64,000 nucleotides of DNA from Chrysaora quinquecirrha (GCA_014526335.1 JACTAT010000061.1:1116598-1180597), one strand, 5' to 3'. Shown: positions 1-11,752, counted from the first letter of the stretch. The notes: generated by a model not told the origin, from the sequence alone. Made by a program: numbers and translations.

Positions 1-210
1 AGATAAACGACGACAATGCTTTGCGTTTGACGTGCTGTGTTCTTATATTGAAATCTAGTGCCTCATACACGAGGAGCTTTAATTAAACCACCTAAACAGT
101 TCACACACGTTTCTACGTGAAAATTTCATAGACCTGTTCTATACAAAAAAACCCACCTCTTAATTTTGTCTCCTTTCACCGTCCACGGCTTCTTCTATCG
201 CTTAGACAGT

Positions 211-266
211 AAGTCTCAAATGTTTGACCAAAATTGAAATGTTTTATCGTTTTGCCAGGACCTAAC
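211..266. repeat. fragment of CAAACATTG MITE family
   Basis: Right-hand end (CAAATGTTTGACC ... TTTTGCCAGGACCTAA) of the element family seen complete at 9703-9986. Confidence 0.5.
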
Positions 267-352
267 TGTTACAAAAGAGCTTATCTACGCACACGTTTCT
301 AGTTTTCCCATGAAAGTTTCTGAAAATAGCCTGTGGATAGGCATTCTTGCAG

Positions 353-544
353 ATACATTGTTCAAGCCAATCGTGAAGTGTTACTATTTTCTAGTGAAAG
401 TAATGATGCATTTGAAGTAACTGAAGAGCCGACATTCATGACAAGATTTTCAAGGTTCAATTCCAAACAATACACAAGACTACCATTTCCATCTTTGCAA
501 GAAGAAGATGAAGATATGCGAGATTCAATAAATGAACGAGAATG
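353..544 (+). CDS. polycystin-1-like exon a (cytoplasmic linker)
   Basis: Bounded by TTGCAG and GGTATC; enters with two bases of a codon supplied by an upstream exon outside the window. Encodes an acidic linker ending DSINERE, which in the family lies between the PLAT domain/first helix and the next helix. Confidence 0.75.
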
Positions 545-3500
545 GTATCTTAGTTTTACATGCAAATTTTTCTTTGCTTTTGTTAGAAACCTTTACCAAA
601 TTTAATTTGGTTTGAAACGAGGGGCGATTCACTCCTTAAAAGTCTCGTACACCTTTGCTGCAAGTCCTATTGTTTTCATGGAAATCCCTTAGCAGTCCTT
701 TTGTTTTAATAGGAAACTCATACGCTTTTTCGCAGAGTGAATTGCCCCTCGGTTTGAAATGTTGTTTATTGATACAAATTTCTAATTGTTTTTTCTTTAG
801 CTCAGATCGAAGACCAATTTTACCGAACCGCTTCTCAAAGAGTGACATGGAGCCAAGAAAATGGAGTTTCTCAGAGTAAGGAGTTAAATTTTTATTTTGT
901 TTGGTATCTAAAGCCCTATTGAGACTATACATAAACTTTCCCGGGCTCGCCCCGGGTTAACTAACCCGGGTTAGTTTAACCTGGGTTAGTTTTTATTTGC
1001 AGTGTAAACGCTATTCTGGACAAAACTACGCTTGCGTAATACAATCAGCAAAATGATATATGGCGGACGAGATGTATCATCTTTTAGAGCGCACAATGTT
1101 GTTTTTTAAACAAGAGTGGGCATCCTCGTTAAAAACAACCAGGGTTCGCCCTTGTTTTGCGCTTACGGCTTAGACTACATTTTCGAAAAAAACTAACCCG
1201 GGTTAAGTTTTGAAACTAACCAACCTCGATCGAGAGGTTAGGGGCGAACCCGGGTTATTTTCATTTTCACTACGAAAACCTAACTTGTTGCCTTTAGCTT
1301 AATTTAGCCTCCAGAATCCTTGCAAATGCAGTTTTTCTACAACTTTTGAATTTTTCTTTATCAAGGCAGCAACTCGTATCTCTTGTAAATGATTTCAAGA
1401 GAAGATCAAGCAGTGGACTGGAATCAGCCTCAAACCAAATAAAATACCAGGATTTTAGCGACAGTTTCAGCAGCAGTAAACAGTCAAGCCATTTCACTAA
1501 CTCGTCACTTGCTAGAACATTCTCTGACCCTCGATTGCAAAGTCAGATGTTAAGAAACACTTACAGGAGGGATTCAAGTGATATACCAGGTAATTAATCA
1601 GGCTCAAGTTTCATGAAGACAATTTTTTTATTTTTCTGCCTTCTTCACGTAATGTTTTTCATGCTGTATTGTATATGTTTCAAAAATACACCAATCCTGT
1701 CTGAAGTCATTCACGTTATATTGTGCTACAGTGTACTTCTCGATCCTCAGACCAATTTACACTTTGTCGATTAAGAATAATTTAAGAATATTTTCAGGCT
1801 CAAAATCGAAAAATTTAAAAATATAAAAAAGTTTGCATTGAGTTCAACTACTTGCCGCTCAAACAACTCGACGCTCTGTTTAAGCCAAACATTGTTTGTG
1901 AAACATTTGAGATTTCTTGTTGATCACAATGTTTACCGTTTGGCTGCATAACAAAACATTGCGCGTCAAACATTTCTTGCTTCATACCAGCAAATAATGT
2001 TTTCAAAGTGTTTTCAATGTGTTTTAAAGTGTACGAATGTTTTCAAAAACATTGCTTAGTGAAGTCTGCTTGTCCAGCAATGTTTTGCGACGTGGCCAAA
2101 CGGTTAAACATTGCTAGTAAAGCAAAATCTCAAATGTTTGACCAAGAATGTTTGATCGTTTTGCAAGGGCCTGATAGCAATTGTTTGAAGTCGCAAGAAA
2201 AGAGAAGTGTTTGAAGAAGCAGTTGAGATAGTCATGTAGGTGTACAAAGGACCGGACAAAGAATAACAAAGGCTAAGGCCGTGGCCAAACGATCAAACGT
2301 TGTTGGACTGTTTCTTGAAACAATGGCCCGCGAAAAATGTTTGGCTGTTCCTCACAAAATTTGTTGACAAGAAGAAGTTGCTTGGCAATGTTTTTATGAA
2401 AGTTCACAAACATTTTTGAATTGACACAAGCAAAAAATGATTCACGAGCAATGTTTTGTTATGTGGCCAAATGATCAAACATTTTGTTTGACTAGCAAAT
2501 CTCTAATGTTTTACCGGAAATGTTTGGTCGTTTGGCAATGGCCTAACAGAATTTATGTTTAAAGTAAAAGAAGACATGATTAATAATATTGCTACTTTCT
2601 TCCTTTTTTTAGATATTCGTGAGTACCATTCAAGCCTGGAATGCTTGCTTCCTTCATGGTGTACAGTAATTGGATACTTTGGATGTTTAGCCGTGTCAGT
2701 CCTATCGTTTGTTGTTATCTTGATCTATGGTCAACAATTTGGAAAAGAGAAAGCAGTTAAATGGATAGCATCATTATTTTCGGGCCTAGTTCAAGATATC
2801 TTCGTAACATATCCTGTTCTGGTAAGTGATAAACCTACTTTAAGGGGAGAAACTTTCATGGGAAGAATTTCACGTTTCGTATCAGATAGCTCTGGCATCA
2901 TGTAAACACCAACCCCTATCCGCTATGAAAATCAAGACGCTCCGAAAGCTATCCGGTATAGTGTAAACAGGTCCTTCAATTGTTCTCGCTGTCCAAAATT
3001 GGGCAAAGTAATCTCATCGTTTGTCTTGAAGGTGCATGACTGTAAGGCCAGGCTCTCGCACATTAAACTGTTTCCTTGCACAAATCTTTATTGTCGTCAG
3101 TTTTGCGTATCTCTAATCGAAGTTTGATTTTCTTTTACAGCTTGTTGTTGTTGCTGTCGTGGTAGCACTAATTCGCAGACCAATGAACCTGGATTATTCT
3201 GACTTTGTCATGTGGTAAGTTGGCATGCGTTATACCATGAACTGCTTTAGCGCATAGACTGGGACTGTTTTAAGGTTGCTAAAGAGATCTTTATAACAAA
3301 CTTTGCTTTTCTGTTCTCGGGATAAGGGTGGTTTCGATACTTTTACCGTACTAAATCACCCTGTGTAAACTTCTTAAACACTGAGGCCCAGGACAAATGA
3401 ACTGAGCATTTCACTGAACACTGCCAAAATTGAAGTTTAGTGAAAAATCTAGTCCATGTGGCAACCTTGTTCAGTCACCGAACATTATTTGGTGAATGTT

Positions 3501-6500
3501 TGATCGGTGTCAAAAATGTTTGGTGAACAAAATTTGTACAGTGCTATGTTCAATTCATTTGGGCATTCGACTGAAGAAACACCGAGCATTTGTCCGATAT
3601 ACGCAAGTGCTTTGCAACTTTGTCAATTGGTCAATTAAAAATCTCGAATATAGCGCCAAAATGTTCAGCAAATATTGAGTGAAATGTTCAGTTCATTTGC
3701 CCAGGGCCTGAGGCACATATTTGATCCGTTTTAGCCCTGTTGTTCCTGGAGATTGCAATATCACTTCAGAACCATTACGAGGCTATGCATTAGAAATAGC
3801 ACAAAGACAGGGAAGGAATAAAAGAAAATTAAGAAAGTTACTAAAGAAATGTTTCTTCCAATTCATTCATTTATGGATGGTACTCTCAATCTGTCTCACA
3901 AGTTATGAATCCAATATGGCGACAGTGAAGAAGAATTTCAAATCTCGATTGGCTACGGGAAATTCAGGATTCGGTTCTGTTAACAGGTTTGTTGGATGAA
4001 TATTACTTTATTTTCAACATGAAATAGCCGAAATAGCAACTACCAGGGTTCTCTGTACTTAACATAAGAATCATCTTTTCTTCACTAATCGTACTAAGAC
4101 GCAGTTCCATGGAAACATCGCTTCCCCACCGGATTGTACTAAGACGTAGTGCCATGGAACACTGGTTCCCCACCGGTTTAGCATGGTTAGATCCAGGTCT
4201 TTTCAAGATGGGCTACCTCGTAAAGGCGGATTTCCACTTCCGTGAATTTGGTTCTGCGACTGAAAAATAAAGCAATTTGATTGGTTTTCTTTACTGGTCG
4301 CAGAAAATTAGAAGTCAATCCAACTTCCAAAATCAGCTGCGCGGTCGCTGGTGACAAGGGAATCTTCGTCACTGAAACAAACTACGTATGCCCAGAAAAA
4401 ATTCGCAGAAGTGGAAACCCGCCTTAACACCCTACCAAGGTGTAAAAATAGTTCCTTAGTGATAAAGGTATCAAAGATTTTTAAACACTGATAAAGATTT
4501 TTTGTAGACCTGAAAGTTCGTTCGCTTTCCCTCTTTGAATAAGCCAATTTTTCAGTCATCCAGCTGTATCCCATGAGCTGATTGGTGTTCAAAACACAAT
4601 ACCAAGCTACGCATTTCTAACCGGTATCTTTCGATCCGCATCAGAGTAAATTGAATTACGCCTTAGTCAATTGTTTCGGCCTGTTTTTAACGCTTATACT
4701 CTGAGGAGTGCAGAAAAAACAAGCCCTCAAATATGGCCACAGAGATGGTTCTTGTCTTTTAGCTATAATCTATACATCTTTCTTCTGTCTTTTCAGCATT
4801 GGCCAATTGTGGCAGTGGACCGAAAACACACTACCAAAGTTTTTGTATCCAGACAAACAGGAATCTGATAATTGGCACCTGACCTCAGTACCAAGACTTC
4901 GTCAGATCCGAGTCCGGTCTTCAGACTGCGTCCCAGTGACACCCGCAGTTGAGACTGTGACATTAAATCGCACTTGCACTCCGGATTATGAAGAAAGTCG
5001 TCAAGAAACCAGAGATTTTTCCGAGGGATGGAAATTAAACGGTGCTTCGAAATCAATTCCATGGAAATTCACAGCTGAGAAAGACCTCAATGGCACGGAT
5101 ATTTTCGGAGAGTTTTCTACATATCCACACTCTGGTTACGTTGCGTACCTGTCTGGTAACCGCTTTGACTCGCTCAAAATTATTCATTCACTGAAAGCTG
5201 CTGGCTGGCTTGATGCGAAAACTCGTGCAGTATTTATTGAATTCGCAATGCATAACATCAACATAAACAAATACGCAGTCGTTACTATATCATTTGAAAT
5301 AAGCACAACGGGGATGATCTTACCCAGCCTTGAAGTTTTATATACAAGGATTCACATGTACACAAGAAACTTGGATTTTTCCGTCTTTTCTGTGAAGTCA
5401 TCTTTGGACTGCTTACATTCTATCTGCTTTGGCATCTCATACATCGCATTACTAAACACCAAGCGAAGATCTTTTGCAAATTCTGGGATGTTCATTTAAT
5501 GTTGGTTTGTTTAGTTTCGGCCACAATCATCGCATTGTATATTTATCGATTGATTATCTTCTTGGATATAAAGCCGTATCTGAAGAGTGGAGTGCCCCAA
5601 GGATACGATTTAAGACACGAGGCTATTATTGACTGGGCTGCTAAAGCTTGCATGGGATTCTTGTGCTTCTTGGTGATAATCAAGGTAATAAATCTTTGTT
5701 TTCCTAGTTTATCTTACTTAAAGTCTGTTTCAATGACAATCAAACAGACTTTGAGTCCCTTCTGGAACAACGGAATCTGGAGACCATCCATTTAAGGAAC
5801 CTACAGCTGCTTATGACTGAAGTATATAAAACTAAGTCTGACCTGAACCCAGCATTTATGAAGGATATTTTCATGGACTCTCTCTCTCTCTCTCAACGCG
5901 CACTTTATTCTTTTCGTGTCGTCCTTTCTTAGATCGAATATTCTCTTTCAGGTTATAACGCTGCTCTCCATATCAAGAATATATGGCATTATTGGAACAA
6001 CTCTGAGAAGCTCTATTCGGCACATTGTCACACTGTTCATCGGCTTAGCTATTGTCCTCGTGGCGTTTTCCTCCTGGGGTTATCTGGTAGGTATTTTAAT
6101 TCATTTCTTAGATCTAGTAAGTACGGCAGTAAAAGTTTTGCTAGCGTTCACACGACACCTATATTACAGTACAACTATATTACATCTATATTACAGTGGG
6201 GATGCGCAGTGGAGTGAGTGGCCAAGCTTCTTAGTCAGCTCTCGTTAGACAGCTGAAGTAAAGCTTGGTCGTGTGAGGTCAGCATCTGGATGGGTGACTT
6301 TCCAGATGGATGACTAAACAACTCACTCTGCTGTCCTTCGGAAGGAACGTTAAACTAGGGGTCCCATGCCTGGATGCAACATGCTTAGTAGGCCTAAATT
6401 AGCTGAAAAAGCTAGAAATAACAGCCTACTCAAAATAAAGTAACAACAACAACAACAACACCGGCTCGATACCATTTTCAAATTGTGTCATCTTTCCGTT

Positions 6501-8968
6501 ATCAAAATGTGCGTTTTAAAATTATACTGGCACATTTTTATGCCGTCTTTGTGTGAACGAGAGGCCTATCCGTAACATTTTTGTTCCGTTTTCAAATTCT
6601 CCCGGCATCTTGTGAACGTTCTCCTTGTGTGACGCATAACGGAAGAAGTTTTGGACGCAGTTTCTTTTGTAGAGTTCTTTTATATTATATTATCAAATAT
6701 GTGCATAAAATGTATTACCAATCTAACTAGGAAACCGCCCCTTTATTGTGTTATATTTTCAGCTAACGTAGAGTCTTTGCACTCTATCGGAAGGGACCAT
6801 TTTCAAAATGGAAATGGGCTAGTGCTGCTTTTGAAGTAATACGTACAATGCCTGCCAGAATTAATTGGAACACTCATCATATTTTCAGGCTTTTTCACTG
6901 GACAGCACTCCCTGACTTGATCCCTCCTCCCCCCGAAAACATTATTTACAGAGGGGGGACGGGGAGATGTTGCTTAGACTAGGAAAAGCAATCAGGCGTT
7001 CCAAGCATTTCGGCACACATTGTAGCTACATATGCCAAACTTGTTTGACTGGTTTTTCGCTTTGTCAAAAAAACCTCTGATTCTCATCGTTCCACCATCC
7101 TTAAAGATTATTTCTTGTATTCAAGGCCTTTGGAAGTGAAAGCTATATTTTCCACTCGTTTTGGAGATCACTGGCATACACATGCTTGATTCGAAATTGG
7201 AAAGTAAAAGATTCAGAGGTTACAGATGCCAGTCATGGACAGTTTATCGCCTGGAACATTTTGTGTGTTACCATATTGCTGGTTTTCATCGTGCCTTTCT
7301 TCAGAGCAGCTTTGTGCGTTGCATATAAGGATGCGAGATTAAAATTTTCGTCAAATCGACAAAGAAGACATCGAGATTTCACCAACTATCTCTTTAAAGT
7401 TATCTCAAGAAAGAAAACGTCGCAGGTATGTTGCTTATGTCGTAAAAAATACATAACCTACTTCTTCTTTTCGGAGCAGCTACATCCTTTATTTTGATAA
7501 GAACCAGGAAATTTGATCGCAGCTGCCTGTTGGTAGGTTTTTGCTTTTAAGGGATATTTATGTCAGGCATGCAACCTTTTCATGGGCTTCATCAGGTTAC
7601 ATGCAAGCATGATAGGGGCAAACTATGTTGCATTTCAGGGACAATGGCTGCATGAAAAATTCAGTTTGGTTAGTTGTTGTTGTTGTTACTTCGTTTTGAG
7701 TAAGGCTGTTGTTTCATTATTTCTAGCTTTTTCAGCTAATTTAGGCCTCCTAATAAGCATGCCGCATCCAGGCATGGGACCCCTAGTTTAACGTCCCTTC
7801 CGAAGGACGGCGGAGTGAGTTTGTTTAGTCATCCATCAGGATAGTCACCCATCCAGATACTGACTTCACATGACCAAGCTTAACTTCTGTTGCCTAACGG
7901 ACACTGACTAAGCCGCTTGGTCACTCCCTCCACAAGTGTACCTTATGCCACTTTCCGGAGTGCTTTACAGCTAGAGGGCTTTGTGAAAAAGGTTGCATAA
8001 ACAGTGGTTGGTATCGATATTATAAACTTTCAGTTGGTGCAATGTTCTGCATAAAAATAAGGCCCTGCCAAACCATCAATTACAGTTTGTCAAACATTTG
8101 AGATTTGCTTTTTACGCAATTTTTGAACGCTTGGCCACGTCACAAAACATTGCTTGACAAACAGAATTTGCTGGAGAATGTTTTGCAAAAATCAAAAACA
8201 TTTCTGCTTCAAATGTTTGAAGAACGTTGTTTTGCAACGTGACCAAACGGTAAAACGTGTCACTTGACATGCTAATTTCAAATGTTTGACAAACAATGTT
8301 TGATCATCCTGACAAAATGTTTGATAACTTCGCCACGGCCTAAGTGAACCGAAGAAGCGTACTTGGATGGGGGGTTGTTTTTTGCCAACCCCCTGCAGCC
8401 TGATAAATTGCCTGCGTTTAGAGTCAATTTTATGGTGCAAATCGGGTAAATGCGTTGCCTTAGATGTTAAACTGGGTCCACAAATTTGAGATATTGGTAC
8501 AAATGGTTTAACATTTTTTCTAAACATGGGTGCACACGAGTAACGTAATTTACTGGCAGGCAAGATAAGTGGGTTTGGGAAACCTGAGCGCCTAGTCTTT
8601 TGAACAATGAAGTACCCCCCCCCCCTTCTGGGAAGCGTACATTGCATTCATTTGTATCAATTTGCTTGCAGAAAAAACGCGTCAAATTTAGCATGAATGA
8701 ATCAACAAGACGACGTAGTACAATAGCAGGTTCACAACAGACAATCTCACTTGGTTCTGATCCAGGTATTCCAGGACATATGCCTTGGTCGTATCATCGT
8801 ATGCCTCCTGCTCTTAGAGAAAGACTTCTAAACAGACTGAATCCTCGAACTGATGAAATCCTGGCCTACGTTTATCAATTGGAGCAAGATGAATATTTAG
8901 AAGAAGAGTTTTTCAGCAGGCTGGAAAGCATGACGAAGGATTTAGACATATCTGATAAGCAGTTTTAA
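353..8968 (+). CDS. polycystin-1-like protein, 3' part (ten exons)
   Basis: Multi-pass membrane protein of the polycystin-1 family, large receptor/channel subunits that pair with TRPP channels. Exons at 353-544, 801-875, 1366-1589, 2613-2821, 3141-3214, 3735-3986, 4797-5684, 5952-6086, 7126-7425 and 8672-8968, all with AG/GT borders and matching phases. Seen in order: a Ser-rich cytoplasmic linker, a membrane segment followed by the family signature GKEKAVKWIASLFSG, a further membrane pair, the extracellular polycystin domain (RLRQIRVR, then TRAVFIEFAMHN), three membrane helices, a pore-side segment, and a C-terminal tail with the VYQLEQ coiled-coil motif known from PKD1. There is no EF hand, which argues against polycystin-2. 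The first exon starts mid-codon, so the N-terminal REJ, GPS and PLAT parts lie upstream of the window. The frame shifts by one base inside exon 4797-5684. Family confident, orthologue unassigned. Confidence 0.9.
801..875 (+). CDS. polycystin-1-like exon b
   Basis: 25-codon exon between TTCTTTAG and GTAAGG; phase fits both neighbours. Encodes SDRRPILPNRFSKSD and on; basic linker without a recognisable domain. Confidence 0.7.
940..1254. mobile_element. MITE with CCCGGG ends, polycystin intron
   Basis: About 315 bases with inverted ends CCCGGGCTCGCCCC and GGGGCGAACCCGGG and further inverted AACCCGGGTT words inside. No coding capacity. Most GC-rich spot of the surrounding intron. Confidence 0.6.
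1366..1589 (+). CDS. polycystin-1-like exon c (Ser-rich linker)
   Basis: Acceptor TATCAAG, donor GGTAAT. Only this acceptor keeps the frame; the alternative GCAG four bases later runs into a stop. Encodes a Ser-rich, probably phosphorylated cytoplasmic stretch with basic clusters (DFKRRSSSG). Confidence 0.75.
1888..2173. mobile_element. MITE, CAAACATTG family (degenerate)
   Basis: Repeated CAAACATT/AATGTTTG words and the right end GTTTGATCGTTTTGCAAGG match the better copy at 9703-9986; the left end is eroded. Confidence 0.5.
2274..2547. mobile_element. MITE, CAAACATTG family
   Basis: Ends TAAGGCCGTGGCCAAACGAT and its inverted counterpart GTCGTTTGGCAATGGCCTAA; about 275 bases, non-coding, 65 bases before a polycystin exon. 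Confidence 0.65.
2613..2821 (+). CDS. polycystin-1-like exon d (membrane helix)
   Basis: Encodes LPSWCTVIGYFG, a hydrophobic helix, then FGKEKAVKWIASLF and VQDIFVTYPVLV. The pattern LP-W-C ... FG-EKA-KWI-S ... Q...P is characteristic of polycystin-1 family proteins. Confidence 0.9.
3141..3214 (+). CDS. polycystin-1-like exon e (helix end)
   Basis: Encodes LVVVAVVVALIRRPMN, the hydrophobic stretch that follows the exon d signature; AG acceptor after TTTTAC, donor GGTAAGT. Confidence 0.85.
3382..3712. mobile_element. MITE with long inverted ends, polycystin intron
   Basis: Left GAGGCCCAGGACAAATGAAC and right GTTCATTTGCCCAGGGCCTG form imperfect inverted ends of about 30 bases around 330 bases of non-coding sequence. 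Confidence 0.6.
3735..3986 (+). CDS. polycystin-1-like exon f (helix before polycystin domain)
   Basis: Encodes a basic stretch (QGRNKRKLRKLLKK) followed by a membrane helix (FFQFIHLWMVLSICLTSY) and the first residues of the extracellular polycystin domain. Acceptor TTTTAG|C, donor CAG|GTTTG. Confidence 0.85.
4088..4180. repeat. tandem duplication, about 51 bp x 2
   Basis: CGTACTAAGACGCAGTTCCA and TGTACTAAGACGTAGTGCCA begin two diverged copies, each ending in CCCCACCGG. Confidence 0.55.
4221..4426. mobile_element. MITE with AAGGCGG ends
   Basis: Ends AAGGCGGATTTCCACTTC and GAAGTGGAAACCCGCCTT are inverted repeats around about 205 non-coding bases. Confidence 0.6.
4797..5684 (+). CDS. polycystin-1-like exon g (polycystin domain, frame break)
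   Basis: Largest exon. First part: WQWTENTLPKFLYPD, RLRQIRVRSSDC, a Cys-containing loop, PWKF, YVAYLSGN and TRAVFIEFAMHNININKY, the hallmark order of the extracellular polycystin domain. From about 5334-5388 the homology continues in another frame: LFCEVIFGLLTFY, a second helix LMLVCLVSATIIALYIYR and a third MGFLCFLVIIK. The shift equals one missing base (or two extra); restoring it also restores the phase at the exon end. In the first frame the reading stops at 5497-5499. Confidence 0.85.
5952..6086 (+). CDS. polycystin-1-like exon h (channel helices)
   Basis: Encodes VITLLSISRIYGIIGTTL and HIVTLFIGLAIVLVAFSSWG, corresponding to the S4-S5 linker and S5-like helix of the family. Phase 0 at both ends. 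Confidence 0.9.
6205..6462 (+). mobile_element. 5S rRNA-derived SINE with (CAA)n tail
   Basis: Contains TGAAGTAAAGC ... GAGGTCAGCATCTGGATGGG, matching the box A and box C region of 5S rRNA, followed by a body (TTAAACTAGGGGTCCCATG) and a CAACAACAA tail. Other copies at 7673-7932, 18931-19149 and 19797-19886. Confidence 0.75.
7126..7425 (+). CDS. polycystin-1-like exon i (pore side and last helix)
   Basis: Begins AFGSESYIFHSFWRSL, the pore-loop region, and continues to the last membrane helix NILCVTILLVFIVPFF, then a basic cytoplasmic segment (NRQRRHRDF). 100 codons, phase 0. Confidence 0.88.
7673..7932 (-). mobile_element. 5S rRNA-derived SINE, minus orientation
   Basis: Reverse complement of the 6205-6462 element: starts with (TTG)n and ends with the CACCCATCCAGATACTGACC-like complement of 5S box C. 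Lies between the last two polycystin exons. Confidence 0.75.
8058..8343. mobile_element. MITE, CAAACATTG family
   Basis: TAAGGCCCTGCCAAACCATC at the left and CGCCACGGCCTAAG at the right, with AATGTTTG words between; diverged copy. Confidence 0.6.
8672..8968 (+). CDS. polycystin-1-like last exon (C-terminal tail)
   Basis: Starts after TTGCAG with KKRVKFSMNE, ends in TAA at 8966-8968. Contains ALRERLLNRLN and VYQLEQDEYLEEEF, an acidic coiled-coil-like tail; VYQLEQ also occurs in the C-terminal coiled coil of human PKD1, by which it binds PKD2. Confidence 0.88.
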   Translation, partial: KKRVKFSMNESTRRRSTIAGSQQTISLGSDPGIPGHMPWSYHRMPPALRERLLNRLNPRTDEILAYVYQLEQDEYLEEEFFSRLESMTKDLDISDKQF

Positions 8969-9238
8969 TTGAAAGATTTTTATTTAAACTTAACAAATTA
9001 TTTAAAGGTAAATCTGTAATAACATCAGGGGGTCCAGCTTCTTATATGTTGAACATATAAAATTCGAAAGATTTCGTTTTACTGCGGGTTGAACTTCAGG
9101 TATTTTGTGATTAATATGCAATGCCCTTTGCCAACGTTTAATTCAAGAAAGTAGTAATGAAAAAGACTCTTTAACAAGCCTTTCAAACCTGAATTTTAAT
9201 CTTATGAAAAGATGAAATGATAATTACTATGTTTGAAA

Positions 9239-9244
9239 AATAAA
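9239..9244 (+). promoter_or_regulatory. candidate poly(A) signal of polycystin-1-like gene
   Basis: AATAAA about 270 bases after the stop codon, the first such hexamer in the 3' flank. Use in vivo is not shown. Confidence 0.4.
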
Positions 9245-9259
9245 AAAGCAGGGGTCCTA

Positions 9260-9700
9260 TAAACAGCAGAGCTAGGACAAATTTTGAAAATTAATTTCAC
9301 GACGACGGATGACAATTACTTTAGGCACCTAAGAATTCGTCTCTACTCCAGAATGCCTTTTGCTTTTGGGTACATGCAAAAGCAAGGTAGAGTCGGGTAA
9401 ACATATATATACCCCTCCCCCACCATATACACTATGTCCCGGTCATGGTAGATAGTAAAGGGTGCACAGCTACCCAAGTTTTTTAGTGTTTTTAATTTTT
9501 TGATGTTTCAGGGATGTTTTGTTAGAACGTAACCCAAGAATTTTTATCAGTTTTTTAGCGAGATTGATGATGTATATATGTTAATGTACAGTACATTGCT
9601 GTCCTCTTAATATTTATTTATTACAAAATGGGTGATGGATAGAAAGGTGATATGAAGTAAATATATCAATTGGGATAAGCAATGGTGTTTTCTTTTCGTT
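9260..9700. other. 3' flank of polycystin-1-like gene
   Basis: AT-rich, no gene or clear repeat seen. Confidence 0.4.
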
Positions 9701-9702
9701 AT

Positions 9703-9986
9703 GCCCTGGCCAAACGATCAAACACTGTTGGTCCAACATTTTAAATTTGCTTTAAACCAAATGTTTGACCATTTTGTCACGTCCAAAACATTGCTCGACA
9801 AGCAAAAGTAACAAAATTTGTGGCGTCGTGTTTTTGAAAACGTTCAAAAACATTTTCTGCTTGAAACAAACAAAACATGTTGTTGGAGCAATATTTTTGG
9901 ATGTGGCCAAACGGTCAAACATTTTGCTTGACAAGCAAATCTCAAATGTTGGACCAACAATGTTTGATCGTTTGGCCAGGGCCTTA
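9703..9986. mobile_element. MITE, CAAACATTG family (best copy)
   Basis: Inverted ends GCCCTGGCCAAACGATCAAA and GATCGTTTGGCCAGGGC are nearly perfect; about 284 bases, internal CAAACATTTTG/AATGTTTTT words. No protein. Reference copy for the family. Confidence 0.75.
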
Positions 9987-9989
9987 GTC

Positions 9990-11510
9990 TTCTGCGGGCT
10001 CCCTGGTTCGTTTGAGTTGAAACTCAGCGTTATCAACATTACAGCCTTGGGGATCCCAGTAACAGGCCCTTTAAATAAAAGAATTCTGTACAAATTCTCT
10101 CAGTTTAACTAATTCCAGGCATATCGAAAACTTCTAGTTTCCCTTGAGAGTTCTTCATACCGTTAAACTGTTATTCGATACAACTGTATCTGCCACGACA
10201 GCCATGTTAAATGCCCCTACCGTATACAGAGATGACTAACAGCAGCAATCATGATTCAGGTCGCTTTTAAGAAGAATCGACACAGGGTTACAAGGCACAA
10301 TGCATGTTGGATTGGAACACTGGTTGGGTCACTCCTTCTCGCCCTGCAGCCGCAAAGTTTTTAACCACAAAAGACAGAAGAAACAGACAGCCTGATGAAG
10401 AAGTGTATTTAAGTCGCCATTTTATCAAAAAGTTTTTCTCCTGCTAAAGAACATCTTAGTTTACTCAGTTTTGTTTGAAATATCGTTTTTGTAAGATTCT
10501 TAACCTCTCTTAAGCAGCCATAATTACAATAGAGAAATCCATTTTCAATGGTTCAAAAAAAGTTTTTCTGGAGCGATATGCAAGGATGTGTATTTCTTGT
10601 GATTTTCTATTAAGATGCAGAGGGAGAATTTTCAGAATCCTGCGCCATTATAAGGCCTCAGAGATATCACGATCTTCCGGGGCCTTGGCCCCCTGGACCC
10701 TACGTTCATTGCTTCTAGATCCGCGCCTGGGTTTTGTCGCCCAATGAAAAATCCTTAACACATGCCCCCAAACCACTGAATATTCCCAAACGGTACCGCA
10801 CATGCCCAACCATACAAAAGCTTGTTGGTGGGTATATAAGAACACGACTGCTACGCCAACAGCTGTAGTAAGTAGCCCTCCGGTAGCAGCTCAGAATGTT
10901 GTTTTTGTTTTAATCTTACTAATGCGTTCCAAGCGGTTCCAAGAACGCGCAGAGAAGAAAGCTTCGAGGCAGTAGAATTCAAACACTGCAACATTCATAC
11001 ATTACCCACAAATAAACGATAGTAATTAATAAACGAAATTGATAATAAATAAATAAACATTTCAATTATAAAGTTGGCTACCATGATTTTGCTTAATATA
11101 CATATTTGATTCAACTAGAAATTTATTGTATAATCAAAAACATAAACCTTTAGACTGCAAAGCAGCAATGTATAATAAGGACTAGAGATGTTCCCACAAT
11201 TTCTTACTGTGCAAATGATGAATACGACGTCGTGAAGTTGCATACTACAATAGATGGGATTCGAATCTTGACTGCATGTCCAGAGAGCCAACGACACGTC
11301 GAAATTTCGACAGTGGAAACGTCGTAGGCTCTCTGGTAATGCAGTACAGGTTCGAATCACATCTATTGTGGTGTGACACGAGTTGAAAAAGATATATCCA
11401 TCCGAATTTCTTTGACCATCTGACTAAAATCTTGGAAAAAATATAGTGGAACAGGTTAAGTAGCCCCCTTCGCTCCTCATTCAAAATAAATGACCTTTTC
11501 ACATCAGTAC
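9990..11510. other. convergent intergenic spacer
   Basis: Between the polycystin 3' end and the Rab26/37 3' end. No exon recognised. At 11256-11300 a GATTCGAATCTTGACTGCAT stretch resembles the reverse of a tRNA B box and is shared with 53136-53585. Confidence 0.4.
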
Positions 11511-11752
11511 CTACAATCTTGGACAAAATATATTGGAACAGACTAAATAGTTCTGCTATTATATATGAATTCCCCTTCTCCCCCGTTACAATGTTGTTTC
11601 GAACAAACGTTGTCTTGCTTTACTAGCAAGTAGCAACATTGCTATGGGGGGTAAATGGGGAAGCATTGGAGTTGTTCAAGTAACGAATCGCTGGAATACG
11701 CCTATTCCTTGGAGAAGATGCCTTGTTCCAAATATTTTGTCCAAGATTGTAG
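11511..11752. mobile_element. MITE, ACAATCTTGGACAAAATA family
   Basis: Inverted ends TACAATCTTGGACAAAATAT and TATTTTGTCCAAGATTGTA, starting and ending in TA as expected for Tc1/mariner-type TA target sites. Interior is itself partly palindromic (AACATTG ... CAATGTT). About 240 bases. Confidence 0.75.

Noticed and set aside
8192..8694. 151- and 75-codon minus-strand frames
   Set aside because: Antisense of a MITE and of polycystin intron/exon sequence; no family resemblance.
9980..10110. Candidate last Rab exon (minus strand, EFQLKRTREPAED)
   Set aside because: The true last exon, with correct phase and the CC prenylation motif, is at 12157-12268.
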